Shown piece after piece: positions 13,082 through 25,083 of a DNA stretch of 64,000 nt. The DNA is from Calliphora vicina. Its lineage: Eukaryota; Arthropoda; Insecta; Diptera; Calliphoridae. The notes below the pieces were generated by a model that saw only the letters and a program-made list of their open reading frames with translations, searched no databases and had not been told where the DNA came from. The stretch lies in the NCBI RefSeq assembly GCF_958450345.1, contig NC_088780.1, positions 170,482,726-170,546,725 of the forward strand, in the 5' to 3' direction. The translations under genes and the position numbers were made by a program. How positions within the stretch are numbered: the first letter of the stretch is position 1; the number at the start of each line of letters is the position of its first letter.

Positions 13082-13300
13082 CCGGATAGTTTCGATGTAA
13101 AACTATATTTCGGTTAATCTTTCAACTGTTTACTTTATGGTAAATCAAAAACATCTTGCGCATTTTTGCGGCCGCCATAGTTTTTTTTCAGTTCTTCAGC
13201 GAAAGAAAATTTTTGAAGAATGGATAAAAACTCCCAAAATACATCGCAAAAAATTTTGATTTTTTATAATCATTTACATATATATTTGAACTCATTTTTT
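13082..13300 (+). repeat. Dispersed repeat, copy 1 (second copy 56425-56635)
   Basis: Shares collinear blocks with 56425-56635 in the same orientation: CCGGATAGTT, TAAAACTATATTT, AAATCAAAAACATCTTGC, TTGAAGAATGG, AAAACTCCCAAAA. There is no coding potential and the ends are undefined. Probably an old non-autonomous element. Confidence 0.6.
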
Positions 13301-13910
13301 ATTTAATTCATAATTTTGTTTGATTTGCGATCACACTGTGCACTGGCAAAGAATTCCATTCAGATCGATAGTGGAGTTAATATATTTTGTTTCTTAACAC
13401 TTTCAGTTTATTGCTATTTCTTTTTCTCAAATTTTTAAACAATTTCCTTTTGAAATACTAAATATTTAATATTTTTAATTAGTAAAGTTTTCGGAATTGA
13501 CCAAATTAAACGTAATCTGAATGTTGTAAATGAAGTAAATACTACCCAAAATGCTGTTATAAACAAGTTTGGCAAATTTATCGTAAATATCTCTTAAAAT
13601 AATTATTCGACCACAAAAGGATTGATCATTTAATTTATAATCTGAAATACTATTGATGGTAAAAATCGCTGATGTTATGGACAATATCAAAGCATAAAGG
13701 CAGAGAATGACATAATTTAACCTAAAAATTAAACAAAAGTATGAGGAAATTTATCTCAATTTAAACTGTTTCATATATAAGATTTAAGCAAAATTACAAG
13801 TTTTCAAAAATTATTTTTGAACTTTTAAAATACATTATTTATTATTATAAGAATAATCTTATTTTGAATATCAAACTAAAATCAGTAACACGATGCTATG
13901 ATGGAAAAAA

Positions 13911-14460
13911 AAACTTGGAAAACGACCTAGCGTGGATTATAGGGCTTGCTTAGTACATTATAAATACAGCCAAATAATGAATAAAAAATGCCCATGTTTT
14001 TAACAAAACATGGTTTTAATTATTTAAATCAGATAAAAATTGTAAAAGTTATTCAACTTTTCATTTACACCAACAGAAACAGAACAGAAAACGAAAAAAA
14101 AAATAGTTGTACAATATTTTCGAACTTTTTTCTAAAAAGTTCAATAACTTTTGCAAATATAAACCGATTTTAACAATTAATGTTTCATTTTTGTCTATAT
14201 AAAATAGTCTTTAAAACACTGTGCAAAAAAAAAATAGATTTCATAGAAAAAAATTAAAATAACTATTGTTGAATTTGAAAAATTACTAAAAAAAAATTAA
14301 AATTAAAGCGAAACTTTTTATAAAAACTTTGACAATTTGTTGGAATACATTTTGTGAAAGCTCAATTCTTTGCCTATCCATAAGTGTTTAAAATTTTGAA
14401 ATTGATATAAAAATGTGTTAGTTAGGGGTCTAAAGAACTACGACCTACCCTAAAACAGTT
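13911..14460 (-). repeat. Degraded copy of the 50.2-51.1 kb inverted-end element
   Basis: Segments match the reverse complement of 50218-51122: AAACTTGGAAAACGACCTAG (13911-13930), the CAATAGTTATTTTAATTTT-like block near 14240-14290, and ACGACCTACCCTAAAACAGT at about 14440-14459. The interior is partly deleted or diverged. A third partial copy of the middle blocks lies near 16990-17250. Confidence 0.55.
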
Positions 14461-15740
14461 TTTTTTTAAATAACTCAAACTTATTATTATTACCGATTCC
14501 AGGCAAGTTGAAAATTCAAGGAAATCACTTTAATCACTTATTTAATTAACTTTGATGTTTGTATGTTTTTCGATTGATTTCATACTAATAAAATGTTATC
14601 AATAAAATAACCGTTTAGTATTGACGTTTATGACAACAATTCTCTCTTACTCCGAAAATAATGGACATTTAATAAAAGAGGCGATAAATAAATAAATATG
14701 TGCCCCTATTTTGTTGGTCGTTAATTCAAAGATGTATCATAATATTATTTTATAGACAACTTATTAAGATTACGATATTTTTTTTACTTGTTAATATATT
14801 ATAGTCATTAACACTTTTTTTTAGTATCTTATCCTGTGAAATAATTTTAACGACAAATTGTAAATAAATTCACAATACAAGTTCACAGTATGCATACATA
14901 TGTACACATATGCATGTACATACGTAGTATATATTATATACATACATACATATAATTATATATATATATATTACATATTTATATGTACGTGTGCAGTCAC
15001 TTAAAAGTTCAATTACTTTATACATATGTATGTATGTATGTAGGTATGTACATATATGTATATAGAGATCAGTCTGTTCTAGCATGAATGTACATAAGTA
15101 GATACATACAGATGTAAATAAACTTAAATATTCAAATATAATTTTTTGTTTTTATTTTATTTTATTAATTTGATTTGTTTTAGTGCAACACTTGGTATTT
15201 TTTTCTTTCTTGTTTATTTCATTTAGTTTTTATTGGACATTTCTTATTCTCTTATTTAATATTTTTCTTTTTATTTTATTTTTGATTTAAAAATAGCTTT
15301 TAGCTGAACACGCAACAAGAATTTTTATAAAAATCTTCTTCTTTTTTGGGCGAATGGACCAACAAGAAAAAAAATCAATGAGAACAAATAAAAAAAAAAT
15401 ATAATAAAAGTTAAAAAGATCTAATGAAAGAAGCTATAAGCGAAAAATCTATTATAGATACACAATTTTTCACAAAATTATTGTGAATTGATTAATAAAA
15501 TTATTTAATTTTTTAAGATCGTTATACTTATGTACTACATAAATAAATATTTACTTTAAGTATATTGATTTTTTGCGTTATTGTTTTTTTTCACTTTTCA
15601 CTTTTTATTTTTTAATTTATCAGATATTTAAATGTAAAACAAAATTTTCGCCGTTTTGTAAAAACATTATTGTTTCTTATTTGATTTTGTATTACGAATT
15701 TAAAACCGAAATATAAAATATACATATAAAAATATGTATT
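14461..15740. other. AT-rich DNA with dense TATG/TACA microsatellite
   Basis: The stretch 14880-15120 is packed with TACATA/TATGTA repeats. The open frame on the minus strand there encodes only Tyr/Ile/Cys/His low-complexity sequence and is a by-product of the microsatellite. Nothing else is seen. Confidence 0.55.
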
Positions 15741-15769
15741 TCAACGCGAAGGTATGTGTGTATATTGTA

Positions 15770-15905
15770 TATATTTCAATGGGATTTCAGTTGGTTCAGT
15801 CTGCTTCAAATGAATAGTGTCGAGTTGTGCCGCAATTCTACTTGTGCGTGAACGAACGAACGAAAGAAAATGTGAAAATCGACTAAAGTTTTGAATAGCA
15901 TCTGC
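15770..15905 (-). promoter_or_regulatory. Locally GC-richer segment, possible alternative non-coding first exon
   Basis: This short stretch stands out from its AT-rich surroundings and reads on the minus strand as TTCGTTCGTTCGTTCACGC followed by non-repetitive sequence. It lies in the presumed 5' region of the NUAK transcription unit, between the ATG exon and the GC island at 27 kb. No convincing donor site was found, so the call is tentative. Confidence 0.2.
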
Positions 15906-16559
15906 AGACAAATATCCTAAAAATAAATTAGAATGGGAGAAAGAGATTCGACATTTTTGAAATGAAAATGAAATAATGTATTTGAAAAATGGGGAAAGAT
16001 GCACGGCACCCTGAAAGAAAATTGTGTTTTTAATTCTGATCAACTTTGTATTGCCTAGGACTAAATATTTTATTTATATTATTACATACATACATATGTA
16101 CATATGTACTATGTATATACCAAACTTAACATGAAAATATTAAGATATTATAATAATATTAATTATTATTTTGAATATGAAAATCGATTGCATTAAATAT
16201 TAAATCTTTTTTTGCCATGTTTTTAATTTGAAAAAATATACATACTTATACTATGTATTTATGTTAGTACGTACTCTCACAATATTATAATATGTCTCAG
16301 CTGTTATATTTATTTTCTTCTCTTAAATGTTTGATGCTAATATATCATCGATCAATGTGTTTCTTATTTCAAATTTTTTTAAATACATATTGATATATGG
16401 GTGGTGAGATCAATACAAAATTTCATATTCAACACATACTACGTCCATATGTATGTACATTAAAGTGTTCCAAACATTTTTTTTTGGAATTTTGGAACGC
16501 ATACCATCTATTTTTTTACTATAGTTAAATATGAAATTTTCTCTTTCTATCATGGTTGC

Positions 16560-16745
16560 AAACCCAAAAGACAAAAATTGGTTAAAAAATATTAAAGTTA
16601 TTAAAAAATCGCTAGGCCATTAACGTGCCTCAGGCCACTAGAACAAGAAATGTAGGAACAAAATTAACATATTTTGAGAAATGTTAAAATAAAAGCTTAT
16701 TTTTACTTAAAATATACCCATATTTACTTGTATATGAGTTTTTGT
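16560..16745 (-). repeat. Dispersed repeat, copy inverted relative to 46437-46625
   Basis: The block containing GCCATTAACGTGCCTCAGGC and AAGAAATGTAGGAACAAAAT is the reverse complement of 46437-46625 (AAAACTCATATACAAGTAAA through TTTTTAACCAATTTGTGTCT). The copies are near-identical over about 185 bp and carry no open frame. Confidence 0.65.
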
Positions 16746-17699
16746 CTTCGTAGGATACCGTTAACCTAATCTACGTTTCCGATACTGTAAAATTTCTACA
16801 CGATTGAATGTCCGATAAAAATTTGGTAGAAAATACAAATATTTTTAAAGAACTCACGAACGGTTATTACTAGAACCAACATTTTTCTTGGGAGATATAC
16901 CAAGGTTTATTTTGAGATGGTAACCAAATCACCATTTTTTGCGAGTCGGTTTTGTAATTATATATTCAAACATCCTGATTAATAAATTCTTCTATTGATG
17001 ATTGTGATTGCATATTCCAAAAAATTAGTTAAGTTTTTATAAACAGTTTCGCATTTTTTTTCGTAATTTTTCAAATTCAACAATAGTTATTTTAATTTTT
17101 TTCTATAAAAAGTATCTTGTAAATTAAAAACTGTACAAATATTTTTTTTGTTTGTATATAAAATTGTTAAAAGTTGAATAACTTTTACAATTTTCATTCG
17201 ATTTGAAAAATTAAAACCATTTTTTTATCATTTGAATTGTGTTATGTTTCAAATGGATTTTGGAGCAATTTTGATAGAATTATCAAAAGGCCTTACAATA
17301 GTGAAATAATTTGTTCTATTAAGGACTGCGGCAATAAAAAAGGACCTTTTTGTGTCAGTTTTATAATTGGGACTCAAAATTTGCGACTGATCGAGAACTA
17401 TCGATTTTTGTCGCTTACGTCTTTTTGGCTGTTATGGCTCGATATTTATGAAAAACTTTGATACCATTTTTAAAAATATTGATTTATTTTATAGAAAATT
17501 ATAGCATTTGACAATATTTCGTAAAAGATATAAATTGTTTTATATCTTAAATAAATAAATTTCCGAAGATTTAGTACACAATTTTTAATACATTTCCTAT
17601 TAGCGTCCTCAAATAAAAATAAATTTAAGGAGACTTTTTTCATATTAAATAAAAATTTAATACAATAATCGATCGATCGATAAATATTTTGATGTTCAA

Positions 17700-18100
17700 A
17701 TACAGTGTTTGGCCAGAAAAGCATGTAAGTGACTGAAATTTAGTCCAAAAATAAAGAATAAAATATGTGATCGAAAAAAAAAATTGGTCATTCAAATTTC
17801 GGATTACATATACAGGGTTTGGTCAAACAATCATGGACGTTTTAAAAGTTTCGAAAAAAATTATGTTATTCATGTAAATGCCTGAAATTTAGTCCAAAAA
17901 TGAAGAATAGCAAGTGATTGAAAAAAATGGTCGTACAAATTTCGGAATACATATACAGGGTATGACCAAACAATCATGGACGTTTTGAAATTATCGGAAA
18001 ATTAGGTTATTACATGAATAACCTAAATTTGCCTGAAATTTGGTGTACATTTAAGAAAAACACACTTGATCCATCGCAAAAAATATTAGAAATTGCATAC
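17700..18100 (+). repeat. Three-unit tandem repeat of transposon-end-like sequence
   Basis: Units begin at about 17702, 17811 and 17951 with ACAG[T/G]GTTTGG(C/T)CA or its variant, followed by TGCCTGAAATTTAGTCCAAA-like and GTACAAATTTCGGA-like blocks. The opening resembles the inverted-repeat tip of Tc1/mariner elements, and a dead Tc1 transposase lies directly downstream. The units are probably duplicated transposon ends. Confidence 0.55.
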
Positions 18101-18139
18101 AGCGGTTGGCCATATAAACATTTACGTTATATAAGGTAC

Positions 18140-18430
18140 ACTCATTAGTCTGCAAAACTGGGTCTTCCTACTAGATAACGACCCCAAACATATAGTGGCC
18201 ATTGTAAACGAATGACTGATGTACAATGTACCAAAACAGCTGCATTGTCCACCTGAGTGGACTGACTTGAACCCAATTTAAAATTCGTTGGATGAATTCG
18301 ACTGTAGAGTAAGAAAAACAACGATTAAGAGCAAACAGGACCTAAAAAAATATTCTAATCAGAGAATGGTCGAAAATTTCTTCTTGGTTAAATGCTATGT
18401 TAGAGAGAAAAGAGGCTCAACAAAATATTC
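18140..18430 (+). pseudogene. Tc1-like transposase fragment, decayed
   Basis: Plus-strand translation gives LDNDPKHIVAIVNE, a stop, then NVPKQLHCPPEWTDLNPI, a stop, then NSLDEFDCRVRK. This is the C-terminal catalytic part of a Tc1-family transposase. QDNDPKH normally holds the second catalytic Asp; DLNPIENLWDEL normally holds the Glu. Stops interrupt the frame at both points and the first catalytic Asp region is not recognisable. It is a dead fragment, next to transposon-end repeats at 17700-18100. Confidence 0.7.
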
Positions 18431-18541
18431 AGCCCAATTATGAATAAAAAATTCCCCGGGAGTTTTGAATTTGAATAGGAAAAATGGGAAAAGGGAAAAA
18501 GGAAAAAAACTCCTGGGGAATTTTTATTCATAATTGGGCTG
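18430..18541. mobile_element. Miniature palindromic element, 112 bp
   Basis: The arms 18430-18466 (CAGCCCAATTATGAATAAAA...) and about 18505-18541 are near-perfect inverted copies around a purine-rich loop of GGGAAAAAGG-type sequence. It can form a hairpin of about 36 bp. It lies directly after the transposase fragment. Confidence 0.6.
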
Positions 18542-19955
18542 TTTAATAAATCTTTTTTTATGAAATATGATTTTAATGTATAGAGTATGTATTAGAGTGA
18601 TCGATTCTTCGACATTTTTTAGAAACCTGTTTTCGGTATCTTCGAAAAATTGCAATTTAATATAAACCGGTTTCGGTTTCGGTTTTTTATAATAACCGGG
18701 TTTGAAATTAAAATTGAATTTTTTCTAAAAGTTAGTGGTCGATATTTTATAAATTTTATTTTATTTCAAATGACAACAACTAAGTTAGGTATTTAAAAAA
18801 AATTGGCAAACAAATATGCATTTTCTAATTGTGTTAAATTTAACCCGAAGATCGTTAACGTCAGTGAAGACCATATGAATGTTAAAATAATCTCTTAGGA
18901 ATAAAACAGATTTTAAATGGTTTGGTGTATATCTTTTTTTGAGAAGTCAAAAAATTATTAAGCAGTTGAATTAGGATTTAGCCACTACCCTGTTGATTTA
19001 GATTTCAACCAGAGACCGAAAATAACGGGTTCACTTTCATTTCAATGGTAAATTCTCATTCGCAGCAATTTAAAAATAATTGTTTGTGATATATCACTGA
19101 GAGAGTGATTTATTTGAGAACATTTTAAGTTTAGGGTTGAGAGAAACAGAAAAAAAACAAACACAAATAATCTGGATGAGTGATTTATAATTTATTTTTT
19201 TCGTAAAGGTCAGCCTGTGACTTTTATTTGAGAACATGAAAAATAAATCGCAAAAACGCATTTGATGCAAATCAACGCTTAAATATATACAATTTATATA
19301 AAAAATTAATACAAATTAAAAAAAATTCTCATTTCTGTTACTCAGACTTCATTACTTCATACTTATCATATTATTTCCATTATTTGTTAAAAATTACTAA
19401 TAATATGTCAAATAATATGCCAAACCTCCTAGGTTATGCAGAACTTTTCTTTTTACGCGATCTACTGGAAATTCCCAAATATATTTACCAAGAATCTTTT
19501 CTTGAAAAATCTTTTATTTCAAGACTCTGGAACTTTTTGCCTATTACGATACGTATTTTTTTTGTTCTAACAACTTCTTTCGTTTACAAATTTTAGACGT
19601 TTTAAATACTCACGAATAAATATAATTATGATATTTATTAATACATATTTTTTTAATGTGATAATTTCTTTTTGTTTTTATTGAATTTATTAATTGAAAA
19701 TAGTTATAAGAATCTCAGGTATTATTTACTTGTAATATTGTTATTTTGGCCTATAAGGCTTGATATTACATAAATGAATAAATAAATAAATAAAATAAAT
19801 AAATATGTTATTGTATGTAAATAAAGGAAAAAGTAACAGTTAATAAAAACAAAAACAAATGAAATTGCTCATCTCACACCAAACCATTAAAAAAACAACA
19901 AAAACGAATAAAGGTCATACCAAACCATTTAAATAAAAATCATTTTATAACTGTT
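18542..19955. other. AT-rich intergenic DNA
   Basis: ACCGG-containing low-order repeats lie near 18625-18710 and an ATAAATA run near 19770-19810. The 70-codon open frame at 19384-19596 has no recognisable domain. No gene is supported. Confidence 0.5.
19942..19955. repeat. Target-site duplication, left copy
   Basis: ATTTTATAACTGTT at 19942-19955 is repeated exactly at 23074-23087, bracketing the retrotransposon. A 14-bp direct repeat is typical of target-primed reverse transcription. Confidence 0.85.
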
Positions 19956-22900
19956 GTTGTTGTTGTTGTTGTAGCAGCATGATCAATTTACAATAATCAA
20001 TCTGGATGTTCTGGTGGTTCTGCATGTTGTTCAAGTCCAAGAAATTGAGCTACTTCAACAGGATGAGTCCATAAATCCATTGGACTGAGTGAAGTAGGGT
20101 TGGCTGAACAGTTAAATATGTGGAGGGTGTCATGAGGACCCTGACCACATGCTGGGCATAAGTTAAGGACGGCACGGTCTATGCGAGACCAAAAGGCATT
20201 AAGCCTGTTGCTCCATCCTGATCTAAGTTGTGCCAGAACGACTCTTGTTCCACGCGGCAGAACCTTCTCGGCGTCTGCTATCGGTGGTGGGCGACCTCCA
20301 AGTACGACATTCATACGGTATCCTGCTACCGCGGAATTGATGGCGTCTCTGTGAATGTCGTTCAAAGCTGTCATATACGAGCGGCGATCAAATGGATCCT
20401 GCACATACCTCTGTATGTTCTCCTCGTATTTCCGAAGGTCCTGTCTGACATGCCTCGGGGGAGATTCCAACTGTGTGATGTTGAAGTTTGGATGACTCCT
20501 CCGATGACATCCCAGAAGGAACTGTTGCGTCAACATGACGTTGTGTTCCTTGACCGGTAGAACCTTGGTTTCCTCGTGAAGGTGGTGTTCGGAGGTTATT
20601 TGAAGGCAGCCTGTGACGGTCCTTAAGGCTGCGTTTTGACAGCTTTGAATATTTCTCCACTGGGTATCACTCAACGAAGGTGACCACACTGGAGCAGCAT
20701 AGTTGACCACTGACCGGCCAATCGTTTTGTAGGTAGCAAGCAAGGTTTCTTTGTCCATACCCCAAGTACTGCCGGCTAGTGCTTTGAGGACCTTGTTCCT
20801 ATTTCGCAGTTTATGCGTGATTGCAGTGGCGTGTGCTGAGGAGGTAAAAAGGCTATCAAAAGTGACACCCAAGATTTTCGGGTGGTTCACTGTCGGAATT
20901 TGTACGCCGTCGACCATGATGCCTAAATTCAGTTTTACCTCCTTCGTCCAGGTGGTGAAGAGTGTTGCTGATGACTTCGTTGGTGATAACTGCAGGTTAC
21001 GTGCAGTGAAGAAATTGTGGATTTCATTGAGATAACCATTTACCATACCGCAAAGCTCATCAACGTTGTGACCTGTTGCCAATATAGTACAGTCGTCCGC
21101 ATACGAGATTATCTCTACGCCCTGTGGGGGCACTGGGAGTTTAGAGAGGTAGAAGTTAAACAGGAGCGGCGACAGGACCCCGCCCTGAGGGACTCCTTGT
21201 TTAACTCTACGGGGTTTTGAGCATTTGTCTCTAAACTCCACGAACGACTGCCTGCCACTCAGATAGTTCACTATCCATCTCTTCGTGTTGTTGGGCATTG
21301 TGGACTGCAGGATGTCCTGGAAGAGTGTGGCGTGACTGACAGTGTCGAAGGCTTTCGACAGGTCAAGTGCCACTAGGATAGTTCGTTCACAAGGCCTCTG
21401 CTGGTTTAAGCCCTGTGAGATCTGAGTGACTATGGCGGATAATGCTGTGGTGGTACTGTGCATTTTACGGAATCCATGCTGGTGACGAGCAGCTGGTAGT
21501 TGACGGGTTAGCTGGGGGAGGAGAAGAGACCGAACTGTGGACCACAACTTGCCAACTCCAGAACTTAAGTTGCAGTTCTTCAAATGATCCAACCATTTGT
21601 TTCGCTTGTCCTCATTTACCAACCTGCTGATATCGCGGTTCAGCTGGGCGATCCTAGGGTCGTCAGGGTTGGTACTTCGGATGTCATCACGCTCATCTGC
21701 GAGTCCCGCTGCTTCTGCTGGGAAGTGCGGTCGCACTACGGATATTCTACCAGCGGGAATGAAGCGAGCGGCTGCTGCTGTGATGGTTTCGCGAAACTTC
21801 CTCTCTGCTTTGTGTACGTTGGAGGGAATCGGTAGACCATTGAAGATGCGGTCGGTAAATTCTCTGAAGCCGTGCCAGTCTGCTTTCTTTTGGTTGATGT
21901 AAGTTCGGCATTCAGAGACGATGAAATCGTTGGGTCTATCCAGACAAACGATTATGGGTAAATGGTCTGATCCTAGAGAAATAACTGCACGCCAGGTTGT
22001 GCAGTTAATCAGACCAGGACTCGCTATGGTGATGTCTGGCGAACTTGCGCAATTACCCATAATCCGTGTGGGGCATCATCATTTAGTGTGCAGAAGGTGG
22101 ATTCGTCAATCTGTTCCGCCAGTGACGCTCCTCTCTGGTCTTCCCCAAGACTTGAGTGCCAGAGCTGATGGTGAGCGTTAAAATCCCCTAGGACCAAACG
22201 AGTATCACCATCTAGTAAGGTCCTAATGTCGGGATGGTAGCCTGTTGGACAACTGGCTACTGGCGGAATGTAGACATTATAGAGCTCCAACTCCGTATCT
22301 CCCGATCTGACCGCAATACCCTGAACTTCAAGATATTGGTCTCTAGAATTCAGATCGAGAGAAAGAGCCCTATACTGCACGGTATTGTGTATAATAAACG
22401 CGATGCCTCCACCGTTGCCTCTGGTGCGGTCTTTTCGGAGAACGTTGTATCCGTTGCAACTTTGCAGACTGGAATTACTCGTAAGTTTTGTCTCCTGGAC
22501 CGCAGCGACCACGATGTTGTGTTGGCGCATAAATCTGGTTATCTCAGTTATTTTCCCTTGGAGGCCATTGCAGTTGAACTGCAATATGGATATCACCCCA
22601 GGTCTACGGACTGCAATCGATGGTGTGAGCGGCGATGGTTGTTGCTGCTGCTGTTGTTGTATTTGCTGCTGTTGTTGTGATTGCGGTGGGGAGGGTGGAG
22701 TTGTGGCGTAGGATGACGACGATGATGCCGAAGACGCCGATGAACTACGTCCCTGGCAGCATGGGGCAACGTAATTCTCCGACCACTCCCTTTCATGATT
22801 TAGTCCGGAACAATTCCTAAGGTGACACCAGCCCAAACAAGAGTTGCACCTTAATTGTGTTGACATGTGGTGCAGTCGGTTCTGGCAAACCGTGCAGAAC

Positions 22901-23073
22901 CATGGTCCGGGATTTACTTCAATTCCGGCACGGACCAGTAGGATGCGGAGCAGCAATGCCGGAAGGTGCAGCTCCGTGATTAAAAATTGTAAAGTTGTTG
23001 TTGCTGGGTTGACAGCCCTTGGCCGATTGAGCTCGGGTCATTCCGGTGCGTAGAACCGGCTGTCGTGGGAATG
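19956..23073 (-). mobile_element. APE-type non-LTR retrotransposon (LINE), defective copy
   Basis: The minus-strand element is bounded by the exact 14-bp duplication. Its 3' end (left) is TGCTGCTACAACAACAAC, a CAA/AAC-repeat tail. Its 5' end (right) begins CATTCCCACGACAGCCGG. In order it encodes a hydrophobic leader with an NPGP 2A-like motif, a Cys/His finger, an AP endonuclease, a reverse transcriptase and a C-terminal CCHC knuckle. At about 3.1 kb it is short for the class because part of the RT domain is deleted. The clade (Jockey/LOA-like) cannot be settled by eye. The insertion lies in intergenic DNA, or in the NUAK 5' intron if the first exon at 27 kb is real. Confidence 0.9.
19997..23037 (-). 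pseudogene. LINE endonuclease-reverse transcriptase polyprotein, frameshifted and internally deleted
   Basis: From 23037 downward an open frame without ATG reads into LLVRAGIEVNPGP (near 22923). Then come a C-x2-C finger (WFCTVCQ...RCNSC), a Gln/Ser/Pro linker and endonuclease motifs QFNCNGL, QETKL and LGDFNAHH. Near 22068 the frame breaks: one base seems to be missing in the CCCCACACGG stretch. The endonuclease resumes in the next frame with LGSDHLPI. RT motifs LDLSKAFDT, QGVPQGGVLSPLL and the YADD active site are present. The fingers region before HGFRKMHSTTTAL is missing: KLWSTVRSL runs straight into LLPQLTRQL near 21530. The C-terminal knuckle CPACGQGPHDTLHIFNC (about 20110-20160) and the stop at 19999-19997 are intact. 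The copy cannot be autonomous. Confidence 0.88.
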
Positions 23074-23087
23074 ATTTTATAACTGTT
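23074..23087. repeat. Target-site duplication, right copy
   Basis: ATTTTATAACTGTT, identical to 19942-19955. It marks the 5' boundary of the LINE insertion. Confidence 0.85.
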
Positions 23088-25083
23088 ATTTTCACTGATT
23101 TATTTTTATCACAAAAATATAAATTACAATTTGGGTTTTTTGGTATATGGACGAGTTATTTTCGATCTCTGATTTCAACTCTGTGTAGATAGATAAAATA
23201 TGTAAAAAAAAACAAATATAAGCTGTTCATATTTTAAAAAGCTTTAAAACATTGGCAGGCAAAAAGAGGCATTTAATTTGTGTGCTCTGTTGGGTAAAAA
23301 ATAAAATATCCACAACAACATCAAGAAACTGAATGAATTGTGTGTATTTTTACGCTCTTTTGTTCACATTCGGGTTGTTTGACGAAAATCATCGTAACCT
23401 GAACAATATGAACGCCTACCATGGCTTTAAAATATGAACAGCTTAGTTCACTATGTTTATATTTTAGAGTACCCTAAGGAAGTAAAAAGTTTTCATATTT
23501 TCGGGTGTTCATATTATCGCGAGTGCACTGTATATTATTATTTATTTATTTTCAACAACCTAGCATATTGGCCATAATCGGTTATAAATTTCTACTTAAA
23601 AAAATAGTTTACATTAAAAAATTTAAATATAAAATAAATTAAATAATTATGATATAAATTAAATAAATATTATAAATAAAATTGAACAAAGTCAAAACTT
23701 AAACTCAAACATATTACATTATAAAACATCATTGTTAGATAATGATTCTTTAATTGATGTCAGTAAATTAGCAACTTGATAAGAAAAACTAGTTTCCACT
23801 AGGAAAAAAGAATTTGATAAGTATATGTGTAACAGAAATAATCAACCATATAAAAGAGAAAGCATGGTACTCAGTACAACCTAGAAACTATAAGGGCCAA
23901 ATATATGTATATATAAATATTAGTCACTGAATGTCTGTTAGTTGATACCACCTTCAGAGATATAAACAGTAGAGGAACCAACCTATATGACAAACAATGT
24001 CATCAAAAGGGTGTATATCTAATAATCAATTACAATACTCAAATCCTAATATCATAAGTGATTCAAACAATAATCAAAACAAGTTCGAATAAGTTCATGA
24101 GAGAATGATAAATTCACCGGAAAGGTACCTATCACAGTCCACAAATCAATGTCTACACACTATCCGCAAATTAAACTTCAAACATATATTTTTTTTAATA
24201 AAATTTAAATCAGTGAAGTCATTACGTCATTACTCATAACTCAATATTTTGGGGGTATATGCATAATTTTAATGGTATTATGCCAGTAATTTCAATAAAA
24301 AGATTTCTTTCAGAAATATTTGATAATTTTTACCCATCGATATTGATTTGAAATTTTGTCATGTTACCTTATAGGCAAATTTAACTCATTCAATTTAAGT
24401 TGCTTTTATTAAAAAAATAATTATGTTCGTTTGGCGCCAACGTCTTTGTTAGGATGTCAGCTATTTACATTGAGTCTACGTTTGTGAGGTTTAACCCCTT
24501 TATTCGAGTTATTAAGTCAACAAAATTAATACAAAATAATAAAAAAACAGTGATATTATTTTTTTATTCATAAGACATATTAAGAGATCAAAAAAAATCT
24601 AATTTCAAAATTCTGAATATTGAATAAACAACATAAATAAAATCAACAAAAAAAAATTAATAATTCACACTTCATTAATATTCGGGTTTTTTTGTTGGTT
24701 GGTTGGATAGCTCTTATTTTTTTCGATAGCTTTGGCATCACTACCTTAAGTAACAAAGTGTACTGATGAGGTCCATATGTAGTCGGTTGGGTTTTCATAG
24801 CTTTTGGAATGAGGAAAAAAAATTCCACTAAGAACATACATACATTTAAAAAAATCATTTTCCAGGCGTCTAAATTTCAGAAAAAGTCAAACAAGTAAGT
24901 TTTTACGGTTATGGTTACATTCCATCAACGGTCAGCTAACCCAGCCTTAAGACATAATTCAACATCATGGAATTGGTAAAATTTATTACATATTTACATT
25001 ATTAACACTTCAAAAAATAGTTTTTTTTAATAAATGAAAAGCGAATGTTAATATTCCAACATATATGTATATATGTACATACG
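23088..25083. other. AT-rich intergenic DNA with transposon-end remnants
   Basis: The stretch 23500-23534 (GTGTTCATATTATCGCGAG...CACTGTA) matches 46840-46872 and looks like a transposon terminus, with related GTTCATATT words near 23226 and 23437. No transposase frame is found. The rest is AT-rich and non-coding. Confidence 0.45.

Noticed and set aside
14870..15120. Regularly spaced repeats as a CRISPR-like or gene-like array
   Set aside because: These are TACATA/TATGTA microsatellites of the host genome with no spacers. The open frame is low-complexity Tyr/Ile/Cys/His.
22024..22110. Overlapping frames as a programmed frameshift in the LINE
   Set aside because: No slippery site or stem-loop was seen. 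The overlap splits the endonuclease domain itself, so a one-base loss is more likely than recoding.
20228..22181. Several plus-strand frames of 60-110 codons within the LINE
   Set aside because: All are antisense to the endonuclease-RT frame and have no domain.
22385..22711. Plus-strand frame with a poly-cysteine run
   Set aside because: The Cys run is the antisense reading of the CAA/CAG-rich Gln linker in the LINE polyprotein.
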